Below are positions 1-11,382 of a stretch of DNA of 64,000 nt, piece after piece. The position numbers and the translations under genes were made by a program. The notes beneath the pieces were generated by a model. It saw nothing but the letters and a program-made list of their open reading frames with translations. It ran no database searches and was not told where the DNA came from. The DNA is taken from NCBI GenBank assembly GCA_004352715.1, contig SCFE01000109.1, positions 1,352,330-1,416,329 on the forward strand, written 5' to 3'. How positions within the stretch are numbered: position 1 is the first letter of the stretch; the number at the start of each line of letters is the position of its first letter. The stretch is from Hofstenia miamia. Taxonomy: Eukaryota > Xenacoelomorpha > Acoela.

Positions 1-623
1 TCAGCTACTCATAGCCACCAGTGGACCACTGGTGGACCACTAGTGATATCTGATTTACTCTTAATCATAAATAATATATGAGCTAATGCTTGCAAGTAAA
101 ATATTATTCATTATTATGCTCTCTTAGATCTCATAAACATATAAAATTCATTGTGAAGAGCTTTTTTGCAATTTTCCGTTTGCAAAAATTATAAGATATA
201 TAAGCAGAATGAAATTTCAAAATAATTTATTCACGATTATTCGTGGACCTTGAAATCAATGTCTACATGAATACCTAAAATTGGGCAAAATATATTTTTA
301 ATTATTGGAAAAAATAATGTTTAAAAATTGCAATTTCTTCAGAAATTGAAAATTAAATCTAAATTGGGCATTTTTGTGTGCTTGTTGTTATTGCTTATAA
401 TTAAAAATTCAGTATAATTTCCATTGTCAATCTTAATTCGATGTAAATTGTGTGCTTGCTAGCATTTCCTTCAACCCTTTGTTGGGTTTGTGTTAGTTTA
501 AACTGCAATGTTTAAACTATATTAATATAAAAGTTTGCTGTTACTACTTTTGAGATATTGCTCTAATGCTTAAATCATACTTTTGCCACCAGTGGCCCAC
601 CAATTAGCCAACAGTGGTTCAAA
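1..623 (+). repeat. CCACYRGTGG-ended repeat, copy A
   Basis: Bases 15-46 hold three head-to-tail palindromic decamers at 11-base spacing (CCACCAGTGG, CCACTGGTGG, then CCACTAGTGA), and 590-620 has another cluster beginning GCCACCAGTGGCCC. The interior matches, in inverted orientation, both sides of the repeat at 55094-56661: 1-151 pairs with 56393-56545, and 421-617 pairs with 55190-55392. Similarity stops near 623. The left end may lie outside the window. No coding frame is present, so this is probably a non-autonomous DNA transposon (MITE). The superfamily is not identified. Confidence 0.75.
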
Positions 624-1131
624 CGGATTTGCGAATTGGAATAATTAGGGAAATTTTCCATTGATTAGGATATTGACATCTTAAAATTATCTGCTAAAAT
701 ATTTTGTTAAACATGTTGCATAAATGGTTCCCAAATTCTTAAGAAATTATGAGAGAAGATAATCATTAGCTTGACAAGAAATTGATCAAGACTTTAACAT
801 CATCATATGTTATTTCAATTGTACAAAACTCGGAATTCGGGAAAATTATTGAAGTCCTTATTACTATTTGGATATACTGAAACAAAGAATTCGCTAAGTG
901 TTGGCAAGTTGATTTTTGGGGACGAATTGTAATTTATATGTATCTTTTGCGAAAACTTATGTCAAAAGTTGCATCATTTTGCCAAAATTTATACAAAACG
1001 AGTTATATAAAAAAATTCAAAAAATTTTTAAAATTTTGCTAATTTTATGAAAAAATTCACTCGATTATATTAATTTATGTGTTGTTGATGACGGTAGTTT
1101 TTTCTATTTAATATTGCACTTCAGCGTTCTC
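624..1131. other. AT-rich intergenic stretch, nothing recognised
   Basis: No open frame, RNA gene or repeat boundary could be supported. Composition is AT-rich with ordinary scattered CpGs, in contrast to the CpG-free block further right. Confidence 0.6.
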
Positions 1132-1940
1132 CCAAGCAAAAAAATGACTAAATTTTACCCAAAAATAAATCGTTATTTTTTAACAAATCGTTATAAAACA
1201 GTTTTTTAGAGTTAATTTTTGGTTAAATGTTCAGTCAAAAACCGATTTTAACCAATAACCTTTTCTGAAACCAAAATTAAACCAAATTTTAACCATACTT
1301 ACGACAAATTATTATTTCCATTTTGCAAAATATGCACGGAATACAGAACTAATTTTGTATTGTAGGCATTTGTTTTAGTTACTTTTTAGTACCCTGCACT
1401 CTTGCAACCATTAACCTATTGAAATCAGCTATTCAAAGTGCATTACTGTTTTCGGCAATTTGACATCTTTAGGAAATAACTGTTCGTTTATACAGGATCA
1501 TTTACACCAATAACTTATTTAAGACTACTTCTCGTTCATGCATATTCATCAAAGATTTATTCTGCTATATATTATTCTAAATTTATAATATTGACAAAAT
1601 ATTTATTAAACTTGTAGAAAATGGAGTAAATCTGCTATCGCATATTTCTGATGAATAATATGTTTCTGAAAACTATTTTTAAAGGTTTGATTAAATCAAT
1701 TATTTTTATTATTATTATTATAGAATCAATTTATGAATAAATTTATTTAACTCTAATGTTGATTAACCAAAAAGTAACCATTTTAATACCAAAACCGTTT
1801 TCGTCATTAAATAACAAAAAATTAACCAAAACCGTTTCGTTATAAAATGACCAAAAATAAACGGCTTTTTATTACCCATAACCGTTTCAATTAAAAAATA
1901 ACCGAAAAATAACCGTCAGCGTGACAAATTTTTTACTTGG
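1132..1940 (+). repeat. AACCG-rich MITE with CCAAG termini, copy 1
   Basis: The left end reads CCAAGCAAAAAAATGAC and the right end is TTTTTTACTTGG, whose reverse complement begins CCAAGTAAAAAA, giving a terminal inverted repeat of about 17 bases. Both subterminal zones are packed with short AACCG, AACCAAAA and ACCGTTT words. A diverged inverted copy lies at 13196-13812, which supports mobility. There is no coding capacity. The target duplication is not clear. Confidence 0.6.
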
Positions 1941-3839
1941 CCTTATACCCCTTGCTAAAATACTAATATTATTTATTATTACTTTGCTTCTTTCATAAAA
2001 GCTAGGAAATATAAAAAATAGCGAGCTAAACAATCAGTTTTAAACAAACCTTCTAATAATATTGAAATATGTATGTTTCAACATATTTCAAAATATTACA
2101 ATAAAATAATGACTAAGTTCTGCACCAATAAATATGTTGCAATATTTTGTATTAGCAAATTTGGCCAAAATATAGGTCATGCAGTGTAACTGTATGGGCC
2201 AATGTGACCAAAAAACTTCATTGGACTCTGACTAAATTCGATGGGACAGATAGCATTCTAGTTACGAGATCTGTATACACGTATACCTTTCATACAAATT
2301 CAGTTTTCTTCATTACATTCATTTTGGTTGCTAAACATAAAAAATTATGATGAATGTTTTTAGAATACAATTAATTGCATTATGGCGTCCAAATAGAACC
2401 ACTATAACTACTAGCTAGAATTTTTTCATCCAACAATTAAACGTTAATTATCGCTTAATTTGGTGGGTCTTGTAAAATTGCGATATTGTGCCATTTATCC
2501 CCTTGATATAGAACATTGTACTATTTCATGATTTTCCGCCCCAGTAATGCAAGTATCTTTTAGAAGACCAGATGTTACATGCCATGGTTTAATCTATGCC
2601 TGAATCCGCAACTCTAATTAATTTTGAAGACAACAATTCCAGTGTCAATTGAAAAATTTATTTAACCAAAACGAGGACATGAAATTTAAGCAAAAAATTT
2701 TCCAATCAAGACAAGATCTTTATCTTCAAATCTATTATCATTTCTTAACTCTTATCATTCCACGGAATGTTATATTTGCTTCATGACCATGGTGTAGTAT
2801 TTTGTGACAATATTATACCATCGCTTCAGTTTGTTTGTGCCAAAGTTATTTACACTTTAAAAACAAATATTGTGAATATTTATCAATATTCATATCATGA
2901 GATCTAGCAGCTTACCAGTAGGCCTAATACACCAATAGGCCTATAGCCTAAGCCTTGCACTTTCACTTAATGTATTATTTTCATTATCGCAACAAATTTG
3001 CAAGTTAATGTTGTGCAAGTGCACCCTAAGGCTTGTGCGTTGCCGTGAGACACTGCATAGTACGAGAAAGATTCAAATCAAGTGGGGTTAAGTGAGAATT
3101 TGTCTACAAAATCCTAGAACCATGATATATCATTAAATGAATCAATATTTAAGCCAATCTTAAAGTGCTGAAGCATGCTCAGCTTCAGAAATGTAGCCGT
3201 TTTCAAATTTGTTATAGAGTGTGTAGTTCTGCGCAATGATTTCTAGAATAGCACTATTTATATTAGGCAAGTGGGATTTTATGAATTTGAAATCTTATTA
3301 TAAAAATATTAATAATTTCTTATGTGCATTGTGAGTGAATAAAGAGCCTATCAAATGAGTCTAACTGGAAATAGAATGAAGTAAATACAGCTAAAACTTT
3401 AAAGAACTTTAAAGATCTTATCAAATCTTTAGAGAATCTTATAAGATGAATTCAAGTAGTAACTGGTTTGATGCAAGAGCTTGAAGAACTTTAATGTATA
3501 AAGATGTTCTTTGAAGTATAAAGGTGCTCTTGAAAGTAATGGCATTAAATTTAAAGAAATATGTATAGACTTTTTTATTCTTAAATGTAACTTTAAAGTA
3601 ATAAAGATGAAATTTAAAGAAACATATTAAGACTTATATATTCTTATACGCAAACTTGAAGTTATTTAATGTATTTTACATAAAATATAGAAACATATAG
3701 CATTTAAAAATCTTCCTTACGCAAAAATATATTTCTAGTAAATCATGGGAAGGATACAAATTTTATAACCATGACTATACTATAACTCTTTATTAAAATA
3801 GTATATTAGTAATTTATCCATAGCCTGGAAGATTTGTTT
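1941..3839. other. Intergenic, no gene recognised
   Basis: AT-rich sequence with only short meaningless frames. Around 3546-3670 there is a degenerate two-copy tandem of roughly 66 bases (shared words AAATTTAAAGAAA, AGACTT and TATTCTTA). Nothing else stands out. Confidence 0.5.
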
Positions 3840-3962
3840 TGTAATTTATGTGAATTTTTAGATGTCTTTGTGAATTATTGACGCTATTCAGATAAATTAT
3901 CAGTTATTTAATTGTTAGCATTATCTGAATAAAGAATCTCTTATCTTATCTTATCTTATAAA
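3840..3962 (+). mobile_element. LINE-like 3' tail with (CTTAT)n end
   Basis: The segment ends with AATAAAGAATCTC followed by four CTTAT units (3940-3959). An AATAAA-like word followed by a short tandem microsatellite is a common 3' end of CR1/jockey-type non-LTR retrotransposons. No reverse transcriptase coding sequence is recognisable upstream, so this would be a 5'-truncated insertion. The call rests on the tail only. Confidence 0.35.
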
Positions 3963-4170
3963 TGCTACACTTCAACATTGATTTTTTCAAGGTTTTATTT
4001 TCTTAGTGTAACCGTAGAAAATAATCAATTGTTGGTCAGCTTCTTTCCCACACAATGATGATTTATGGCAGCTCTTGTTTCTATCTGAATTTGCGGACTT
4101 TTCAATATCTTGCAAAAGCAGCTCCTAAATAAGAAAAATTATAAATGGATATATATATATATATATATAT

Positions 4171-5501
4171 ATAACTTGCCAAAAGTTTGGGAATTTAGAA
4201 ATTTTAGTATTTTACTCTAAAAACGCAATGTAGAAACAATATAGTAACACAATTAAGAAACAATATGATAACACCTTGTAGAAAGTAAATAGTTAATTCA
4301 GAAAAACTCACTAATATTGTGTATGTCAGCCATTAATGGCTAAACACGCAGCAATGCGATTTGACATTGACTCGACCAGCTTTCTACAAAAATCATCAGT
4401 AATTTCTCTGCACCATACCACTTTAATTTGCTTCTTCAGATCGTCGAGTGATGTGCATTGGCGCTTTCTCAGACAGCTTTTGATGTGATACCAACAATTT
4501 TCTCAAGGAGCCGAAAGTCTTATGATGCAATCCACTGTTTCACAATTTTGGTGCTGTGGCAAGGAGCACCATCTTGTTGTAGTGCAGATGTTCTGCGAAG
4601 CTGCATAAATATGGGAAATTTCTCCTGAATTATTTTGAGGTAGGCCTTGGCTGTGACTGTCTCGTTGTGAGGAACAAAATGCAAACCAGCCCGCCCCTTC
4701 GCACTTATATCACCCCAAATAATCACAGAAGGTGCTGAGCACGCAGTTTGTTGCATGTAACGTGCATTGAATCTTTTGTTTCTTGGTCGTCGAACATGTG
4801 GCCAGTGTGATGTGAACTGGCAAATCTTGGATTCGTCACTAAACATTACTCGATGCCACATCTCAGGTGTGTAGTTTTGGTATTGCCTGTAGAAGCGCAA
4901 CTGGTTTCGATTGTTCTTGGACGACAATCGAGGTTTGGCTGTCGGTTTGCACGATGGAGGGTCAAAGGTAGTATTCAGTCGACGCTTAATTGTGCGTGTT
5001 GATACATTCGGCACTACCGCACCTAGATTTGCTCTGACTTCAGAAGATAAAGAGAATGGTTGATTGACGACGTAACGGTGAATGAGACGTTCAGTCTGAG
5101 GGGTTGGCACTTTTTGTCTTCCAGACTGCTTATGAGAGGAAAAATTTTGCTGTTGCTGATAGCGAGTAACGCTTCTGGATACCGAAGATATTGACACGCC
5201 CATTCAAACAGCTATAGCGCGATAATTGTACCCATCCTCATACACGATATGAATTTAAGCATGCTTTGTTGGTGAAATTTCACTGACCACATACCATATT
5301 TCAAACTACAATGATAGTGTTTTTTCGGTGAAAATGTATTGTGTGTAAATCTAAAGTCGTGTTAATTTGATTGGCTAAATGAATCTGTTGTAAATTCTAA
5401 GAAAAAATTGTGAATTCCAAGAATTTTACGAAGTTTCAAGGAAATAGCATAAAACACGCTTTAGACAGGTTACTGTTCCCAAACTTTTGGCCAGTACTGT
5501 A
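4171..5501 (-). mobile_element. Tc1/mariner-family DNA transposon (dead)
   Basis: The left terminus ACTTGCCAAAAGTTTGGGAA (from 4174) and the right terminus (5476-5501; reverse complement ACTGGCCAAAAGTTTGGGAA) match at 19 of 20 bases. The right end carries the outer TACAGT typical of Tc1-like ends. On the left those outer bases are replaced by (TA)n. Both sides are flanked by TA microsatellite, consistent with TA target preference. The length of about 1.33 kb is normal for the family. The enclosed transposase runs on the minus strand and is broken. Confidence 0.85.
4326..5203 (-). pseudogene. Tc1/mariner transposase pseudogene
   Basis: The longest intact part (5203-4520, 227 residues) holds the helix-turn-helix region (SSVSR, then TERLIHRYV and STRTIKRRL near residue 70) followed by the RNase-H-like catalytic core. 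The first catalytic Asp is in FSDES (D123), the WG motif is at IIWGD (163-165), and the second Asp is in LQQDGAPCH (D211). A stop follows IAS. The reading frame resumes at ENCW (about 4502) in another frame and runs to a stop at 4326-4328. The segment that should sit between, which in this family carries the third catalytic acid (SPDLNPIE-type motif), is missing. An in-frame TGA also separates the 227-residue part from upstream coding sequence (YNYRAIAV). The protein cannot be active. Confidence 0.88.
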
Positions 5502-7432
5502 TATATATATACTAGGTTAGTGCCGTGCACGGTCCGCAGCTCGTACCCATAAAAATATGCCCGTAGGTTTATCCATGCCCGTATCCTAAGCCTGTTATGC
5601 CCGTAGCGAAATGTTATTCAAATATAATAGCTTGAAACAGCAAGAAAACCTTCAAGTGTGCTATTGTACATGCATACTTAAACAGTCATAACAAGGATCA
5701 AAGAAGTAACAGCAAAAACCAAATTGAGCACTTTTGGTAAAATTACGAAGAAGTTTAAATATTCAACTATAAAGTCATAGTGAAGTTGCGTTTCCAGTAT
5801 ATTTATCAACATGTTTTGTCAATTCATTGACAAATACTGCAACAAACCTCCTAACAATAATTTACAACACATCAAACTGTATGAAAAGAATTTAAATAAA
5901 CACTACACTGCACTGCTTGTATGACTTTGTATAATAAGTATATTACATTAATTCCATGCAAACAATACGGAAGTTAACAACTTGCGCTACTTACATTAGA
6001 AAAAACCTATTTTTCTAGTAAATCCATTTCTTTTTATGAAAGTTAAAACATAAATTCTTATTTTTTAGATATTATTTTCTTATTTGAAAACCTTTTTCAA
6101 TTCAATAATGATGTATAGGAATAATTTATGCAAAATTGAATCTCAATGTAAAGAATTAGTAATTAGGTTAGTATTAGCACTTATTTATATTTATTCAAAA
6201 TATATTTGTATATTTCAGGAAAATCCGCATTTATTTGAAAATTTTTAACACATATATACAAGGAAATTTTGTCACATTAATTTAAGTAATTTGCAAAATG
6301 AAATTTTGTGCATGCTTTGGGAGATTGTGAGCATGAAATTTATACACACTGGTAAAATCTTGCACTGCCACTATAACAAAGAAGTGACTTTGCATTGTGT
6401 CCATCATTAAAAGATTTTTTTTCAAAATAATTATTTTCTAGATATTATTCTCTTATATATTACACTAAAAATTGTCTTCTTGATATTAAAATGAAATTTC
6501 GAAAGTAGTATTTCAAGAGATTAATCACTCAAGTGTTGTATTTCAATATGAAATACCTTGAATATTTTCATAAAATTTCCAGATATTTTTTTCTTAGAAA
6601 TAAGAAACTTTTTAATGAGTTTACCTACACATAATTACTATAATTTTATCAATGAATGCAATTATCAGATTATGTCTGTAAAATAGAACTCCTTAAAGTG
6701 GATGAAAATCATTAGTTTTATAATTTCCGCCATAAATTTACATGTAGGTTAGTGTATCACGAAGTACATATACATAGATATAGAAGGATTCCTACATGAG
6801 TACAATTCTTATGCAAACACCAGAGAAAATGCCAAAACTATATTGGAAAAATAAGATTACAGAAAATCAAAAGAGATCATGACAAAAAAACAACAAAGAA
6901 AGAATATTTATTAAGGGAAACATAATGCCATATGATTTGTACACTGAGGGCAAGCTGAAGAGCAAACAGTTACAATCATAGAGGGAAGAAATCGGAAAAA
7001 GAAGAATAAAAGCAGTAATACTGTTCTCAGGGGTTAATGACATTGCGTGGCTGGATATATGGAACAAAGAATACAGATATTACAATGTATCTAAACCCAG
7101 GAGATAGTCACTATGATATGGATGAAAAAGAGGAAGTACATGAAGATATAGGCTTTTTCTAGTAGGATGTAGCAAATACACAAAGCTTGCTAAAAGTACT
7201 TCAGTTCTTTTATCTGAACACAACAATGCATGAATAACTAGCTCACACAAGTCAAGCAGACCTGAATATGACGCTCATGGTAAGTTTAAAAGATTGTATC
7301 TTTATATGAAGTCTTACAAAATATTCACAGAAAAAATGAATATACTAAGAGAAATATCAATGATCTCAGAATCAGTCAAATAGTCTAAATTCCTCCAATA
7401 TGCAGACATAGTAACAAAACAAGAACAATTCG
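5502..7432. other. Intergenic, no gene recognised
   Basis: AT-rich sequence. Three copies of ATGCCCGTA occur between 5557 and 5622 without wider structure. From about 6800 the plus strand becomes purine-rich and CpG becomes rare, leading into the CpG-free block. The minus-strand frames at 6867-7067 and 7314-7601 look like chance openings opposite that purine-rich strand. Confidence 0.45.
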
Positions 7433-9486
7433 AAAATATTGGTTGGAACAATACAAAAGCAGAAACTTTGATAAAACAGGCAGATGCACTAGTGCATAGA
7501 GAATGAGCTGTGGTAAAATTAATGGAAGCTGAGGAGTGTGTGTAGCATAATCTTTCTAATTCTGCTGATTCCTGCCAAGGGAGGAGATTATTATCAAACA
7601 ATATTGATGGAATTAGATCAGAATAATTTGAAGGATAAAACTTAGAAAACTACTAAGAATTTTGTGTTTAAAATATTGTATGAGCAAATGTCTGACACCA
7701 AAACTGTTTGGCAAAAATCTGAGGACAATTTCAATCCTCATTCATTTTAATAGAGACACACAAAAGATCTATGTGAATGTAAATTCTTAAGGTGGCAGGT
7801 ACTTGTATTGATTCAGTATAAATAGTTGCAACACAGTTTAAATGTGATGAATTAAATTCTTTGGAATTGCATTACTCTTTTCAATTTGTTTGTGGTCTTT
7901 TTTATTAAATCAAATGTCTAGCTAAGCACTCCATTATGGGAATGATTCTAGATTCTTTGCCCCTGACAATGATCTGCATTTAAGTTAGTTATACAATTAA
8001 GGTTTCAATAGTCTGCTTAGCTAGCTATCATTTCCTTGTTCTATTGCATATAGTAATGAATTTGATGTAGGCTAGTTAGACAACTGTAGGAACTAACCAT
8101 TTGTTTTAGATCCAAATTGACTGTAATGAGAGCAATAAATAGACTGTATTATATTCAGTGTTAAATATTACTTAAATGTAGGATAGGAACCTGCAAGCAT
8201 TTTTATTCCTTATCTGAATTGTTATCAATGGTTATTGTTAATTTATATCTATTAATTTGAAATCAATTAAACCATCTCACAGCTAGTGCTTTCCTGGTTG
8301 ATCATGAAGTTAGTAAATGCAAAACACACAACAATCTGATCTATCAAATATATTCAGTATTAGAGCTGAACTATTTTGGATAATATAGTTAGCAACACAC
8401 TAAACTAAGGTACACATAATTCTTGTGTTTGAGCTAAGGCATCAGCAGAGCAGAGGAGACTATGTCACAATTGATTGATTAATGATTAGAGGATTAGCAT
8501 TGGGCAAGAATGGTTAAGAACTTGAGTGCTGATTGAACAATGTGGAGATTACCTAATTAATAAACTTTAGATGGATAGTTAATACAGTGAATTATTACCT
8601 TGAAGTATGTGCTGAACAGTATTTGATTGATTTAAAGAGTTGCTCTATTCCTGCCATGTGAATGAGATATCAAATTTATAGATTTGCTACATGCTAAAGA
8701 GGCCTGAAATAAGATGCAACATTGTGAATTGAATCAATAGGAAAGCTATACAGAAAAAACCTTATTCATGTACCTAACCTAAAGACACACTTTCATAGAT
8801 AGGGTGAAGCTAGATGACAAAGATGTAATAAGTTGTATTCTGACAATGATAACCACCCAAATTCTGGCTAATTGTCACAAGGGTCTCTGAATACTACTCT
8901 TGTATCTGAATGTTTAACTTTCTCTGTACATTAGCAATCAAACCTGATAGAATACAAAGATAACTCCAAAATGATTTAATTGGCTTAGGGTTTGAAATTG
9001 TTACTTTTTGAAAAATGTTTCACCAACAAGCACTACTACCATATTAATACTTAGTTTACAAACAGTAATTGATAAATAAGCATGATAAAAAGAATTGAAC
9101 TTGAATCAAAAAAGTATTTTCCTCTATTTTCTTCATCTCCTGGCTGATTATGCACCACATGCTTATTAAATAACAAATGCATTTTCCTAGACAAACAACA
9201 AGAATGTAACTTTGACAAGAAAATCAATGGATAAACACATAAGAAAGAATATAAAGTTTATGCATACACATTACTGAGAACACCAGATGTAAATCAAGTA
9301 CATAGGTTAGATACACAATGGGCAGACCCCTTTGTAATACAAAATATCTTACCTAATAATGATTACCAACTTAATGATTGAAGAATTTTGCACTTTCAAA
9401 ACTTAAGACAATGAGCAAGTTGCACTAGACAGAATGCTGAATTTAAAATTATATGATTCATAATAACAAACTGAGCAGAAAATAAA

Positions 9487-9789
9487 TTGCTTAACAGAAA
9501 CAGATTGGTATGGAGGAGAGTACCCTCAACCAGCTCTCAATTACTAGGGAGGCAGATAGGGGAGGAAAACTCCAGCAATCAATGGAGAAGAGTGCACAAG
9601 AGAACAATGACCAGTAACCAATTACTGGGTGAACAAAAGGAGAAGAGTAGAAAGAAATCACAGAGTGTAATGCCAAATATTAGGTGGGGTACTAGGAAAA
9701 AAGCATTGCACTTTAAGTCATTACCTTCCAGCTCAACTTGGTGCCAATTACTAGGCAAAGATTACAGAGGCCACAAAACCAGATCTTTT
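9487..9789 (+). pseudogene. Eroded open frame, unrecognised
   Basis: A frame of about 100 residues on the purine-rich strand contains three spaced copies of the word QLLG (SSQLLGRQ, SNQLLGEQ, CQLLGKD), each preceded by Trp, Ser or Asn-rich residues. The repeats suggest a roughly 40-residue tandem unit in the ancestral protein or simply a nucleotide repeat (CAATTACTGGG-like). The initiator is TTG, not ATG, so this is not an intact gene. No domain is recognised. Confidence 0.2.
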
Positions 9790-9798
9790 TGAGAATTA

Positions 9799-10065
9799 GT
9801 GATCAGAGGAGTTGATATTAGTCAAGTGGTTAAGAAAAATAATATCAGTGGTCAATTACCAGATCCTGATATCAGAGCAGCCAAGTATCTGTTTAGCAAC
9901 CACATTTATGAAATCAACCCATCCATTCACATTCTAGCAGCCATCACAATTCTCTCACATGATAAGCAATCAAAACAGTCATGTAGATCTGAAGAATGGG
10001 AGAGTCAAATAATGATAATAGATAATGAAAAGTGCATCTATATGTTATTACAACAAGTAGAATGA
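9799..10065 (+). pseudogene. Eroded open frame, unrecognised
   Basis: A frame of 88 residues has plausible protein composition (IRGVDISQVVKKN, PDPDIRAAKYLF, HILAAITILSHDKQ) but no ATG at its start, and stops soon follow. It lies in the same orientation as the neighbouring eroded frames and shares their complete lack of CpG. It may be part of the same decayed element. No family is assigned. Confidence 0.22.
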
Positions 10066-10439
10066 GGTAAAAATCCTATGATAATCTGTACTCAGAAATA
10101 AGATGCTAATCAAGAAATATACTAGTGTAAATGGTAAGGAGTGAGATGGATCAGCAATACTGATAAAGACAATAAACTGGCCTACATGTAACACTATCAT
10201 TTTATATCACAAATCAATTAATGAGAATTTGAACTGCCCTATTTTTATAGTACAGTACACATATCATTTGATGATCAATTATAACTATAGAAGTAAATAT
10301 AGAATGTGAATGGCAAAGGTACAAAAAAAATTCTAATGGCAAGAAAGAGTTCATGAAAAATACCATAATTTCTGAAAAATCTGCCAAATAATTTAGAAAA
10401 CATATTTATGTTGGATGAGGAAGAAACTACTACAAAAAA

Positions 10440-11332
10440 ATCTCTGAACTGATAGCAATAGATTTATGGCTAAATCTCTTGACACCAGCATAAAAACTAT
10501 TGTTGAGCCTAAAATAGCAGTCAATCTCTATTTTCAAATAATGACAATAGAACTCACAGAGCCTGACAATGAACTAGATGAAATAGCTGATCTAAACCTA
10601 ACTTGAAAAAAATAATCAAAATTTAGAATGAAATAAAGAGAGACAAGCCTGTCCAAGAGAATTGGCTGGAAATAAATATAAAGTCTCCTATAAGATGCTA
10701 CCATAAGATGGTCAAGAGAATGTGGTCTAACAAAGATTTTAAAAATCAGACATAGAGATAGTTAAATATACTAAATTAAACAGATAAATGAATCTTTAAA
10801 AAAGTTAATGAAGTAATACATGGTCAAGTATCTGAAATGCTCATATACCAAGATAATGAAGAAACTGGAGATGATGCAGAAAGTCAGAATAATGTACCCA
10901 ATATGAATAATTGAGATGATAAGTAAATCCCAAGAAGAAATGCAGAAAGAGAAGAAGTTATTACAGTCAACTATAATATCACTAATCCTGAACACACAAA
11001 GAAAAATCAACAATACTAATTTAGATAAGTGGAGTTGTTGAAGCCCTAGTGATATTTATGGATCAAATATTTCAATTATTCAAATACTAAGTAAATATAG
11101 CTAAGAAATCAGACTTTAAGGACAATGCCATGGAAAACTCTTTTTGAATATTATTTGAAGAATCCAATGTTGTCATACACATTCAATTCTACATTATGCA
11201 TATTGTAGGCTTTACCTTGAATGATGTATTTGAAGAGGTTACTGTCATGTTTTATGCATTGCTTGTTATACTTTAAAAAAGAAGCCCATTGGCAGATCAT
11301 TTAACAGGCTTTATGTCCTGCCTATAAAATAA
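10440..11332 (+). pseudogene. Eroded element 3' part, possibly retroelement pol tail
   Basis: Frames in this segment read as acidic, charged protein (DSNRFMAKSLDTSIKTIVEP near 10450; EVIHGQVSEM and EREEVITVNYNI near 10810-11000) interrupted by TGA and TAA. Just before the CpG-free block ends there is a short frame with KKPIGRSFNRLYVLPIK and a stop (about 11280-11331). A basic, proline-containing tail ending in an L-Y-x-L motif resembles the C-terminus of some BEL/Pao and gypsy polyproteins. This is a resemblance from memory, not a proof. Confidence 0.25.
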
Positions 11333-11382
11333 TACTTAAAAATTAATTTCCTAAGCTTAAATAAATATTAAAGTAATTTTCG

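Larger units (their letters stand above)
7433..11380 (+). other. CpG-free block, probably decayed retroelement
   Basis: Reading every line, I find no CG dinucleotide between the CpG at 7431-7432 and the one at 11381-11382, although TG and CA are frequent. About 20 CpGs occur in the first 1.5 kb of the window. The plus strand is A/G-rich over much of the block and contains coding-like frames broken by stops, as expected for an old methylated retroelement losing CpG by deamination. Examples are the frame through ISMISESVK at 7340-7600, the frame at 9799-10065, and the segment near 10810-11015 rich in Asp, Glu and Asn. I could not identify the protein family. Confidence 0.5.
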
